The notes under the pieces: model-generated
The model's input: the letters and a program-made list of their open reading frames with translations, nothing else
The model's database searches: none
What the model was told of the DNA's origin: nothing
Program-made: the position numbers and the translations under genes
Shown: positions 25,307 through 34,651 of the stretch, one piece after another
How positions within the stretch are numbered: position 1 is the stretch's first letter
Layout: the number at the start of each line of letters is the position of its first letter
Origin: Spirosoma sp. KUDC1026
Lineage (GTDB): Bacteria; Bacteroidota; Bacteroidia; Cytophagales; Spirosomataceae
Assembly: GCF_013375035.1 (NCBI RefSeq)
Contig: NZ_CP056032.1
Coordinates: forward strand, 5,082,001 to 5,146,000
DNA length: 64,000 nt
Direction of reading: 5' to 3'

Positions 25307-26593
25307 TTGGAAGCCTACGCCCTTCTTTTCGGAGCTCTGCTGACCCTGGTCCTGGCCGGGTTCTTCTCGGCCGTCGAAATGGCGTATCTCTCCGTTAACC
25401 GGCTGTATTTCGAGCTGCACGGCAAGCAGGGCCCATTGGGCGAGAAACTGGTTTCCAGTTTCCTTAAAAACCCGATTCTGTTTATTGGTACGACCCTCAG
25501 CGGCAATACGCTGTTTCTGGTATTATACGGGGTGCTCGGCGTCCTGATTCTCAATCCAATTCTGATTGATCTGCTGCCCGATTCGTATACGCATCCGTTC
25601 TGGCTGATCGTCATCGAAACAGTTTTATTGACGGTTGTTTTCATGCCCCTGGCCGATTACCTGCCCAAAAGCCTGGCGCTGATTCACCCCGACCGTTTTC
25701 TTGAAAAACTGGCCGTGCCGCTCTGGGTGCTTTACAAAGGTATTGCTCCCATTGTCCGGTTGCTGGTTCGTACGGCCCGGTTCATTATCCGGTACGTGCT
25801 GGGCAAGAAAAACCCGGAAATCCGTCCCGTTTTCGGCCTGACTGATCTTAATCAGTATCTCCAGGAGTTTAACCAGACGGCAGATCCGTCCGAGGAAGTC
25901 GAAGTCGATTCGCGCATTTTCAACAATGCCATCGAATTTCGGGAGGTACGTGTCCGCGATTGTCAGGTACCCCGAACGGAGATTGCCGCCGTCGCTATCG
26001 ACGATTCGATTGACGAACTCCAGCAGGCGTTTCAGCAGAGTGGACACTCCAAGATCATTGTGTATCGGGATACCATCGACGATGTGCTTGGTTACTGCCA
26101 TGCACTGGCGCTTTTCCAGAAACCAACCAGCATCGAATCGATCATCACACCCATGATCGTTATTCCGGAGACGATGCTCGCCCAGGATCTGTTGCTCCGG
26201 TTTCTGGCCGAACGCAAAAGTCTGGCGCTGGTAGTAGATGAATTCGGCGGCACATCGGGACTGGTTAGCGTGGAAGATATTGTTGAGCAGATATTCGGCG
26301 AAATTCAGGACGAGTTTGATACCAACGAAGACTGGGTAGAGCGAAAACTGGACGACCATACCTGGCTGTTGAGTGCCCGGCACGAGATTGATGACCTGAA
26401 TGAAAAATATGGCTGGAACATTCCCGAAGGTAATTATGATACCCTGGGGGGGCTTATTCTGGCCGCCAACGAGGATTTACCCCGCGTTAGCGATGTGATT
26501 GAATTTTCTCCGTTTACGTTTACTATTATTTCGATGGACGGTACGCGTATCGACACAGTCCGGGTGAACTTTACAGGCAGACAACCGGACTAA
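25307..26593 (+). CDS. CNNM/CorC-family membrane protein (GldE-like)
   Basis: A 428-residue member of the hemolysin/CorC family: a DUF21 membrane domain (LTLVLAGFFSAVEMAYLSVNRL...LFIGTTLSGNTLFLVLYGV), two CBS motifs (RVRDCQVPRTEIAAV; IESIITPMIVIPETMLAQDLL), the DEFGGTSGLVSVEDIVEQIFGEI signature and a C-terminal CorC/HlyC domain. Family members act in Mg2+/Co2+ homeostasis; Bacteroidota have a related GldE needed for gliding. Which applies here cannot be told. TTG start; no better ATG nearby. Confidence 0.85.
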   Translation: MEAYALLFGALLTLVLAGFFSAVEMAYLSVNRLYFELHGKQGPLGEKLVSSFLKNPILFIGTTLSGNTLFLVLYGVLGVLILNPILIDLLPDSYTHPFWLIVIETVLLTVVFMPLADYLPKSLALIHPDRFLEKLAVPLWVLYKGIAPIVRLLVRTARFIIRYVLGKKNPEIRPVFGLTDLNQYLQEFNQTADPSEEVEVDSRIFNNAIEFREVRVRDCQVPRTEIAAVAIDDSIDELQQAFQQSGHSKIIVYRDTIDDVLGYCHALALFQKPTSIESIITPMIVIPETMLAQDLLLRFLAERKSLALVVDEFGGTSGLVSVEDIVEQIFGEIQDEFDTNEDWVERKLDDHTWLLSARHEIDDLNEKYGWNIPEGNYDTLGGLILAANEDLPRVSDVIEFSPFTFTIISMDGTRIDTVRVNFTGRQPD

Positions 26594-26626
26594 GATCTGC
26601 ATACCGATCCGCTTTCTAGCACTACT

Positions 26627-27265
26627 GTGGATCATTTGACTACCCAACAGGCCGTTGCCCGGCATCTGCTCACCGTAAAAGCCGTACGGCTCCAACCCGA
26701 TAGTCCGTTTACCTGGAGTTCGGGCTGGAAATCGCCCATCTATTGCGACAACCGCGTTACACTGGCCTATCCTGACGTTCGTACATTTATTAAAAACGCA
26801 CTGGCTGCTGCCATTCGGGAGCGTTTTCCGGACGTAGAAGCCATTGCGGGCGTAGCTACGGCCGGTATCCCACAAGGCGTTCTGGTCGCTGATGTACTAA
26901 ACCTCCCCTACTGCTACGTTCGTCCCGAGCCCAAAGCACACGGCATGGGCAAACAGATCGAAGGGCAGTTGGATGCAGGCCAGAAAGTAGTTGTAATTGA
27001 AGACCTGATTTCGACCGGCGGCAGTTCGCTGAAGGTAGTCGACGCGCTGCGCAAAGCAGGTGCCGAGGTACTGGGGATGGCGGCTATTTTCACCTACGGC
27101 TTTCCGATTGCCGATCAGAACTTCGCCGACCGTAAAGTCGAACTGGTTTGTCTGAGCAACTACGATGAGTTACTCAACGAAGCCCAGGCCCTGAACTACA
27201 TCCCTGCCAACGCGCTGGACTCCTTATCGACCTGGCGCCAGAACCCAGCCGAGTGGGGGAAGTAA
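26627..27265 (+). CDS. pyrE: Orotate phosphoribosyltransferase
   Basis: Makes OMP from orotate and PRPP in pyrimidine synthesis; cytosolic, 212 residues. The PRPP-binding motif VVVIEDLISTGGSSL is clear, along with WSSGWKSPIYCDNR (orotate site) and VRPEPKAHGMGKQIEG (flexible loop). GTG start at 26627, 33 nt after the GldE-like gene. A terminator follows. Confidence 0.96.
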   Translation: MDHLTTQQAVARHLLTVKAVRLQPDSPFTWSSGWKSPIYCDNRVTLAYPDVRTFIKNALAAAIRERFPDVEAIAGVATAGIPQGVLVADVLNLPYCYVRPEPKAHGMGKQIEGQLDAGQKVVVIEDLISTGGSSLKVVDALRKAGAEVLGMAAIFTYGFPIADQNFADRKVELVCLSNYDELLNEAQALNYIPANALDSLSTWRQNPAEWGK

Positions 27266-27279
27266 AAACGGATTCAGTT

Positions 27280-27314
27280 AAACCCTGGCAAGGCTGACAG
27301 CTTTGCCAGGGTTT
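27280..27314. terminator. Terminator between pyrE and the oxidoreductase
   Basis: AAACCCTGGCAA (27280-27291) pairs with TTGCCAGGGTTT (27303-27314), with further pairing toward the loop. It lies between converging genes and probably serves both. Confidence 0.75.
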
Positions 27315-27319
27315 CCGGG

Positions 27320-28672
27320 TTACTCATCTGGCAACATCGACGACAAATTTGACGCATGTGTTGGGTAAGCCATCAACGTGCCTGCCAGCTCTTTCGCAGA
27401 AATCTTATATTTCATGGCTAGTGTGAAAACGTTGATCAGCTCGTCACTCCCCGCTCCTAAGACGTGAGCCCCTACAATTAGTCCGCTCTTTTTATCGACC
27501 AGTGTTTTGAAGGCTGAAACGGGTTCGTTGATGCGCTTTGATGTGTACCAGTCTTTCGTTTCCTGATACGTTACGGTAACGTCCAGGCCCTGCTCAGTAG
27601 CCTGTTCCTCGGTTAGTCCGACAGCGGCCAGTGGGGGCAAGGTAAAGACGGCTGATGGTACTGGATTATCGGTGTACTTCTTCGATTTTTCGGACAGGAT
27701 ATTGCTTCCAACAATGCCGCCTTCGTATGATGCCAGAGGAGTGAGTGGTTTGCCTTTATCAGAAACATCACCGCAGGCATAGATAGCCGGGTTGGACACC
27801 GACTGTAGGTACTCGTTAACCACTACGCCTTTTTTGCTCACCTCAACTCCTGCTTTATCAAGCCCAATATCGGCGACATCGGCAACCCGGCCGGCAGCAT
27901 GCACGACCAGTTTTGTTGTTACAGATAGTTGCTGATGATCCTGTTCATACCGTACCGTCAGTTGGTCGCCGTTACCATCGATTTCTGTTACCTTAGCATC
28001 CAGCAGTACACGAACGCCAATGTCTTCGGTAGCTGTTGTAAGCAGGGAAATTAAGTCGGCATCGAACTGTTCAAGCGGTCGTTTTCCCTGGTGAATGATG
28101 GTTACGTTAGCACCAGCCCGGGCGGCAATGTGGGCAAATTCGAAGGCAATGTATCCCCCGCCAATCATTACAATTTCGTCGGGTAGCTGAGATAACTCAA
28201 GGAAACCTGTACTGTCGATTAGTTTGTCCTCGCCAGGAATGTTGAGCGGTTGCGGGGCTGCTCCGGCCGCAATCACAAAATGCGTAGCTTCCAGCGTTTC
28301 GTCGCCAACTTTTAACTGATTCTTTGCGGTAAACGATGCTACGCCGTGAAACTGGGCGATGCCCTGGTCGGCAAACTTCTTTTCTGTGCTGTCAGGAATA
28401 GAGTCGGTAAACGTCTTTTTGAAGGCCATTAGATCAGACCAGTCGATTACGGCCTTTTCGGTAATACCTTTCCCCTTCAGATCGGTCGAACGAGCCACAA
28501 TCTCGGCCGCGCCAACCAGTACTTTCTTAGGATCACAGCCTCGTTGCGAGCAGGTCCCGCCAAAAGGCAATTTATCAATAATAGCTACGGATTTTCCAGC
28601 GGCCCGCGCCGTTTCAGCGACCTGTTTTCCCGCCGAACCGGTACCAATAATCACAACGTCAAATGTCTGCAT
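27320..28672 (-). CDS. Class I pyridine nucleotide-disulfide oxidoreductase
   Basis: FAD/NAD(P)H enzyme of the dihydrolipoamide dehydrogenase/mercuric reductase/glutathione reductase family, 450 residues from ATG 28672 (MQTFDVVIIGTGSAGKQVAE, FAD motif). The redox-active pair is in GGTCSQRGCDPKKV. A second Rossmann motif (MIGGGYIAFEFAHIAARAGANVTII), VHAAGRVADV and ACGDVSDKGKPLTPLA follow. The C-terminal dimer domain has no His-x4-Glu pair; it ends AYPTHASNLSSMLPDE. Substrate unknown. The frame is open to 28693 but that start adds only seven residues. Confidence 0.88.
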   Translation of the reverse strand: MQTFDVVIIGTGSAGKQVAETARAAGKSVAIIDKLPFGGTCSQRGCDPKKVLVGAAEIVARSTDLKGKGITEKAVIDWSDLMAFKKTFTDSIPDSTEKKFADQGIAQFHGVASFTAKNQLKVGDETLEATHFVIAAGAAPQPLNIPGEDKLIDSTGFLELSQLPDEIVMIGGGYIAFEFAHIAARAGANVTIIHQGKRPLEQFDADLISLLTTATEDIGVRVLLDAKVTEIDGNGDQLTVRYEQDHQQLSVTTKLVVHAAGRVADVADIGLDKAGVEVSKKGVVVNEYLQSVSNPAIYACGDVSDKGKPLTPLASYEGGIVGSNILSEKSKKYTDNPVPSAVFTLPPLAAVGLTEEQATEQGLDVTVTYQETKDWYTSKRINEPVSAFKTLVDKKSGLIVGAHVLGAGSDELINVFTLAMKYKISAKELAGTLMAYPTHASNLSSMLPDE

Positions 28673-28782
28673 AAATACGAGAAGCGAAGGCAATTTATAG
28701 ATGTAACCAATTCTGTTGCTGCTTGGCTAAAAAAACTGATTTTGCGCTTTACTTCTACCGCTGCGTACAGGTATGATACCAA

Positions 28783-29130
28783 TTAGTCAGACACCAGTGT
28801 GGCCAGCGACTGCGTTTCAGTTTGCAGAAACTGCTGAAAACGCGCCTGTAAGTTCCGATAATACGTCAGATAGCGTTCGCCTTCGGGTGTTATCACCGTA
28901 CCTCCCCCCCTTTCGCCACCCGTTTGTGTACTCACCAGCGGTTTATCGGCTTGGGTGTTCATAGACTGCACCAGTTCCCAGGCTCGCTTGTACGACATTT
29001 GCATGGCTTTGGCTGCCTGGTTGATCGAACCCGTGCTGGCAATATGATCCAGCAGTTCGAGCCGACCAATGCCCATAAACCGCTCGTCGGCTTCGAGCCA
29101 GATTCGTCCGTTTACCCGTAAATTTCTCAT
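28783..29130 (-). CDS. ModE-like winged-helix regulator
   Basis: A 115-residue DNA-binding protein with the ModE/LysR-like N-terminal domain: RIELLDHIASTGSINQAAKAM-type helix-turn-helix, seen here as LDHIASTGSINQAAKAMQMS, then YKRAWELVQSMN and ERGGGTVITPEGERYL. Full ModE has molybdate-binding domains that are missing here, as in many short homologues. ATG 29130 gives MRNLRVNGRIWLEAD; the open frame above it crosses a -7-like box (TACCTTCG near 29175-29168). Targets unknown. Confidence 0.82.
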   Translation of the reverse strand: MRNLRVNGRIWLEADERFMGIGRLELLDHIASTGSINQAAKAMQMSYKRAWELVQSMNTQADKPLVSTQTGGERGGGTVITPEGERYLTYYRNLQARFQQFLQTETQSLATLVSD

Positions 29131-29236
29131 ACTGGTTTGTCCAATAAAAAACCACCGTTCGTACCCGCGAAGGTAGTAAACGGTGGTTTGCGAATGCATA
29201 AAAACTGATTGGGCTATAGCTTCGTACTATCTTCAA

Positions 29237-29614
29237 CTATAATTTATGCAGATCAAGACAAGTCAGTTGGTCTATTGACTGAAAGTCTTTTCCATTTCGA
29301 CTAATAAGGGTCATCTCATAAATTAAGGCAGTAGCTGCTATAATGGCATCTGGCAGTTTGATTCTATGTTTCTTACACAGTTCGATTGTTCGATCCACTA
29401 CAGCATCGGTCAATCCATAAACCACAGCCACATCCGTGAAATCGATAATGGCCTGACTAACGCTAGAGAAACCAAGTAATTCAATCTTCGTAATAGCCGA
29501 AATACAGGGCTCGTCTTCAATGATTCTAATCAGAAAACTACGTCCTAATTCTGACAGTCTACCTTCAGAAAAATCAATGATTGCATTCGTATCAATCAGA
29601 AATTTCGCTCCCAT
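29237..29614 (-). CDS. vapC: VapC-like PIN-domain toxin
   Basis: A 125-residue PIN-domain ribonuclease toxin. The acidic metal ligands are present: FLIDTNAII (D8), ITKIELLG (E), KLPDAIIAATA (D) and SRNGKDFQS. Such toxins cut tRNA or rRNA. The gene overlaps its antitoxin by 19 nt. It sits between the ModE-like regulator and ybiT. Confidence 0.9.
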   Translation of the reverse strand: MGAKFLIDTNAIIDFSEGRLSELGRSFLIRIIEDEPCISAITKIELLGFSSVSQAIIDFTDVAVVYGLTDAVVDRTIELCKKHRIKLPDAIIAATALIYEMTLISRNGKDFQSIDQLTCLDLHKL

Positions 29615-29817
29615 CCGTCCCGGCTCTCAGCTAATTCTTTGCGCATCTGCTCAGCCTGTTCGGGCGTAATACTCCCAACCATCCGTTCTGATAGTTTACG
29701 CGAGTCCTTACGGTCTGGTGTCTCCACTAATTCCAATAGCTGTAGCGCGGCTAATTCTTCAATTAGCCTAACAGTATGTGGGTTAGTTACCCGAATAGTG
29801 AACGTCTGCATAAGCAT
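29596..29817 (-). CDS. vapB: VapB-type antitoxin
   Basis: A 73-residue partner of the PIN toxin (ATG 29817, or ATG 29811 giving MQTFTIRV). The N-terminal strand FTIRVTNPHTVRLIEELA fits a short DNA-binding or dimerisation module; the C-terminal part (TPEQAEQMRKELAESRDGWE) is a charged helix likely to wrap the toxin. It overlaps vapC and begins 8 nt from the end of ybiT, so ybiT transcription may reach it. Confidence 0.8.
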   Translation of the reverse strand: MLMQTFTIRVTNPHTVRLIEELAALQLLELVETPDRKDSRKLSERMVGSITPEQAEQMRKELAESRDGWERNF

Positions 29818-29825
29818 TTATCTAA

Positions 29826-31472
<1,647 letters not shown>

Positions 31473-31486
31473 CTAGATTAGTAATA

Positions 31487-31494
31487 CAAAGGTA
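31487..31494 (-). promoter_or_regulatory. -7 promoter box of ybiT
   Basis: TACCTTTG on the minus strand, exact TAnnTTTG, 29 nt upstream of the ATG. Confidence 0.55.
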
Positions 31495-31514
31495 CGAAAT
31501 TCTTACGGGGATGC

Positions 31515-32351
31515 CTAGAGCGTCAGTTGCACCGAGCGAATGGACTCCCCGTAAAAGATGGCCGCCTGGCGGTCAAAATCGACGGTTGAATCGGTCGTCA
31601 GGAACGTCCGCTGGCCATGTTTACTGCATTGTTCCTCCAGGATCGGGTGCCGTTGCAGATAATCCGTCAGACTATCCGCTATGATCTCGCCCTGACTAAC
31701 GATCGTCACTCCTACCGGAGCAGCCTGTCTGATCTTGTCAATCAGCAATGGGTAATGCGTGCAGGCCAGCAACAGCGTATCAATGATTGGTGACTTATCG
31801 ATCAGCCGATTGATATGTTGCTTCACGAAGTAATCAGCACCCGGACTGGCAAACTCGCCGTTCTCAACCAGCGGCACCCACATGGGGCAGGCTTCCTGAA
31901 ATACGTTCAGTCCTGGAAAGAATTTCTCGATTTCTACGACATACGATTCCGACGTAACGGTACCGCGGGTCGCTAATATACCAACGTGTCCGCTCTGCGA
32001 ATAGTTGCCAATCACCTCCGTTGTGGGTCGGATTACACCCAGGACGCGCCGATCTGGCCCGTCAGGTCCCATTTCGGTCATTAGGGGCAGGTCGAGCTGC
32101 TGAATATTACGCAGCGCCTTAGCCGATGCCGTGTTGCAGGCCAGCACCACCAGCCGACAGCCCCGCGCGAACAGATGTCGCACACATTCGAGTGTGTATT
32201 GATACACAGTCTCAAACGAGCGGGTACCATAGGGGGTACGGGCGTTGTCGCCCAGGTACATGTAGTCGTATTCGGGTAGTTTTCGGACAATCTCGCGCAG
32301 AATGGTCAGACCGCCGTAGCCCGAGTCAAATACGCCAATGGGTTGATGCAT
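31515..32351 (-). CDS. murI: Glutamate racemase
   Basis: Makes D-glutamate for peptidoglycan; cytosolic, 278 residues. Catalytic Cys in VVLACNTASAKAL and LLACTHYPLL; substrate loop GVFDSGYGGLTILRE; DNARTPYG. All features are intact. Its ATG faces the divergent DinB-like gene across a 190-nt region with a perfect hairpin. Confidence 0.96.
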   Translation of the reverse strand: MHQPIGVFDSGYGGLTILREIVRKLPEYDYMYLGDNARTPYGTRSFETVYQYTLECVRHLFARGCRLVVLACNTASAKALRNIQQLDLPLMTEMGPDGPDRRVLGVIRPTTEVIGNYSQSGHVGILATRGTVTSESYVVEIEKFFPGLNVFQEACPMWVPLVENGEFASPGADYFVKQHINRLIDKSPIIDTLLLACTHYPLLIDKIRQAAPVGVTIVSQGEIIADSLTDYLQRHPILEEQCSKHGQRTFLTTDSTVDFDRQAAIFYGESIRSVQLTL

Positions 32352-32410
32352 AAAACTGAAAGTGCCGCTAACGAGCCAGCAGCTGGCTATAAATCATTGT
32401 CTTACTAACT

Positions 32411-32446
32411 CAGCTACTAGCCGGTTGGGTTCACGGCTAGTAGCTG
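32411..32446. repeat. Hairpin in the murI/DinB divergent region
   Basis: CAGCTACTAGCCG (32411-32423) pairs perfectly with 32434-32446 around a 10-nt loop. It lies between two divergent starts, where no terminator is expected; it may be an operator, a 5' leader structure, or a terminator for an unseen short RNA. Confidence 0.4.
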
Positions 32447-32497
32447 TCCATTGAATAAAAGTAAGCCCAGAGGTTCTCCAATCACGATTGAAAAGGG

Positions 32498-32505
32498 TAC
32501 CTTCG
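32498..32505 (+). promoter_or_regulatory. -7-like box of the DinB gene
   Basis: TACCTTCG, one mismatch from TAnnTTTG, 36 nt before ATG 32542. It lies inside the longer open frame starting at 32488 and so favours the downstream start. Confidence 0.4.
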
Positions 32506-32541
32506 ATTTGCCTACTTCCTTCATCCTTATTTCCGTACAAC

Positions 32542-33198
32542 ATGAAAAATTCCCTCTCCCGGCGTCAATTCATGAACAGCAGTTTGACAGCTGCCACTGG
32601 CCTGGCCGTATCAGGTATTCTGCCCGCTCCTGCTCTGGCAACCGGCTTCCCTCCCGAAAACAACCTACTCGTCGTTGGTCCGGTAGAAGGCTATTCGCCT
32701 ATGATTGGTACGCTGGTTTCGATGCTGCGCTATAATCGTGAGACAATCATCAATACTATCAAGAATCTGACCGTTGCCCAGCTCGATTTTCTGTTCGACG
32801 GGCACGCCAATACCATTGGCGCGCTGGTGATGCACCTCGGCGCGACAGATAAGTTCTACCAGATCAATACGTTCGAAGGTCGGCAGGAGATGAACGCGGC
32901 CGAAAAGAAGGAATGGGGCGCAGCCATGGAACTGAATGAGGCCGGCCGCAAAGAAATCAAAGGGCACGACGCTCAATATTACATCGACAAGATCACGGCC
33001 GTTCGGGAAGAGACCCTGGCCAAACTCAAAACCAAAGACGATGCCTGGCTGCTGGCCCTTGACCCAGTCTGGTCGAAACAACAACCGGTTAATACATACT
33101 GGAAGTGGTTTCACGTCTGCGAACACGAATCGAACCACCGGGGCCAGATCACCTGGCTCAAAAGCCGCCTGCCGGGGGCTAAGCCGGCGAAGGACTGA
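32542..33198 (+). CDS. Exported DinB-superfamily protein
   Basis: A 218-residue protein with a twin-arginine signal (KNSLSRRQFMNSSLTAATGL) followed by a DinB-like four-helix domain. Possible metal His residues lie in ALVMHLGATDKF and FHVCEHESNHRGQITWL, the latter matching the DinB H-x3-H pattern. DinB proteins are often metal-dependent thiol transferases; export by Tat with a folded metal site fits. Substrate unknown. Stand-alone gene. Confidence 0.75.
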   Translation: MKNSLSRRQFMNSSLTAATGLAVSGILPAPALATGFPPENNLLVVGPVEGYSPMIGTLVSMLRYNRETIINTIKNLTVAQLDFLFDGHANTIGALVMHLGATDKFYQINTFEGRQEMNAAEKKEWGAAMELNEAGRKEIKGHDAQYYIDKITAVREETLAKLKTKDDAWLLALDPVWSKQQPVNTYWKWFHVCEHESNHRGQITWLKSRLPGAKPAKD

Positions 33199-33254
33199 TA
33201 CACCAAAACGAACATCTGCCTGTTTGATTCTGTCTAGGTAAATAATAAATCAGG

Positions 33255-33262
33255 TAATTTTG
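33255..33262 (+). promoter_or_regulatory. -7 promoter box of the ATPase/TPR operon
   Basis: TAATTTTG, exact TAnnTTTG, 24 nt before ATG 33287. It overlaps the TTG at 33260, the alternative start, which rules that start out. Confidence 0.55.
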
Positions 33263-33286
33263 CACTGTAAGCTTGTTAGTGAACAT

Positions 33287-34651
33287 ATGCAGAAAGCAAA
33301 CCAGTTAGACGAAATTGATGCCGCCGTTAACAAATTTGAGCCAGTTACGCCGGAAGATGCTTTCTACGTCAATTTTGAACATTTAAGAGGTGATTTCCAA
33401 TCGCGGGATGTAACACGTATTCTAAACGTAACACCCCGCAATGGTCATTACTATTTTAATTATCAGCCTAACCGTAATAACAAGACACTGCTTTTTTTAG
33501 CAGGTATGCGTGGTTCAGGGAAAACATCAGAACTGGCAAAATACGCACAGCAGCTTAATTCGCCTGAATGCTTTTTTGTCGTCACCTGTAACGTAGACGA
33601 AGAACTGGACATGGACAAAGTACAGTACATGGACATTCTCATCTTCCAGTTAGAAAAATTGCTTTCTAAAGCGGCTGATGTTGATTTAGCTATCGACGAT
33701 ACCATTCTCGATAGCATGAATGTTTGGTTTCAAGAACGGGTCAATGAAATTAACCGCAATCTAAAAGCAGAAGGTAATGTAGAGTTAGAAGTTGGCAACG
33801 ACGACTCATTTAGTATTACCAGTCTGCTCGGTAAGCTGATTGGCGTAACCACAAAACTAAAATTAGGGTTGTCTGGTAGCTACGAGCGAGCTATGGCTAT
33901 TCGGACTAACATTAAGAATCGTTTCCCAGACTTTTCGCTTAAGTTCAATACGTTTATCGAGCAGGTTAATGAGCAACTCCGTCGCGAGGGGAAAGGACAG
34001 GAGATTTTGTTTATCGTTGATGGTCTGGAAAAAACCATGAGTGCCGAAACTCGACGGGCCATCATTATGGATGAGTCAAACCGAATTCGTCAGATCAGGG
34101 CTAATACGCTGTTTACCCTACCCATCGAACTGATGAAAGAGGAACAGCGTATTCGCAACTTCAGCGAAATCATTACGTTTCCATTTATTAAAATCGTAGA
34201 CCGGGATGGCAGTGAAATAACAGCAGCGATTGAGCGATTTGAAGAATTCGTCTGTAAACGAGTCAACGAAGCACTTTTTGACTCTATGGATACAGTTCAT
34301 CTTGCTATTCGTTATAGTGGTGGGTCACCCCGTCAGTTACTTCGCATCATTGAGCAGGCTGGCTGGTTAGCGGATATCTCTATTGGAAAAATAACCCGCG
34401 AGAATATGGAGCGCGCTATTGAGAAGCTCGGTAATGCCACTGCTCGTTACTTAGAAACTACTGATTTTGAATTATTGAAGAAATTAAGAGCTGATCTGGA
34501 AGCTGGTCACCCAATTGGGTTCGATAGTTCGATTCAAAATTTGCTGGAGAAAGAAATTATTTTCGAATACAACGATGGGACCTACAAACGTGTAAACCCA
34601 CTACTAGAAACTTCAAAATTGTATCAACACCGCGTACTCGATCAAGTCTGA
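33287..34651 (+). CDS. P-loop ATPase of an NLR-like two-gene module
   Basis: A 454-residue AAA/STAND-type ATPase. Walker A GMRGSGKT (residues 73-80), Walker B LFIVDGLEKT (D245), and YSGGSPRQLLRIIEQA with an arginine like sensor 2 of ORC/Cdc6- and STAND-type ATPases. The region between Walker A and B is mostly helical and includes VNVELEVGNDDSFSITSLLGK-like sequence (EGNVELEVGNDDSF). The C-terminal part resembles a winged helix (SIQNLLEKEIIFEYNDGTYKRVNPLL). The stop shares its A with the ATG of the TPR gene (TGATG), so the two are coupled. Function is inferred: an NTP-driven switch, possibly in defence. No transposase or phage gene is adjacent. Confidence 0.7.
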   Translation: MQKANQLDEIDAAVNKFEPVTPEDAFYVNFEHLRGDFQSRDVTRILNVTPRNGHYYFNYQPNRNNKTLLFLAGMRGSGKTSELAKYAQQLNSPECFFVVTCNVDEELDMDKVQYMDILIFQLEKLLSKAADVDLAIDDTILDSMNVWFQERVNEINRNLKAEGNVELEVGNDDSFSITSLLGKLIGVTTKLKLGLSGSYERAMAIRTNIKNRFPDFSLKFNTFIEQVNEQLRREGKGQEILFIVDGLEKTMSAETRRAIIMDESNRIRQIRANTLFTLPIELMKEEQRIRNFSEIITFPFIKIVDRDGSEITAAIERFEEFVCKRVNEALFDSMDTVHLAIRYSGGSPRQLLRIIEQAGWLADISIGKITRENMERAIEKLGNATARYLETTDFELLKKLRADLEAGHPIGFDSSIQNLLEKEIIFEYNDGTYKRVNPLLETSKLYQHRVLDQV

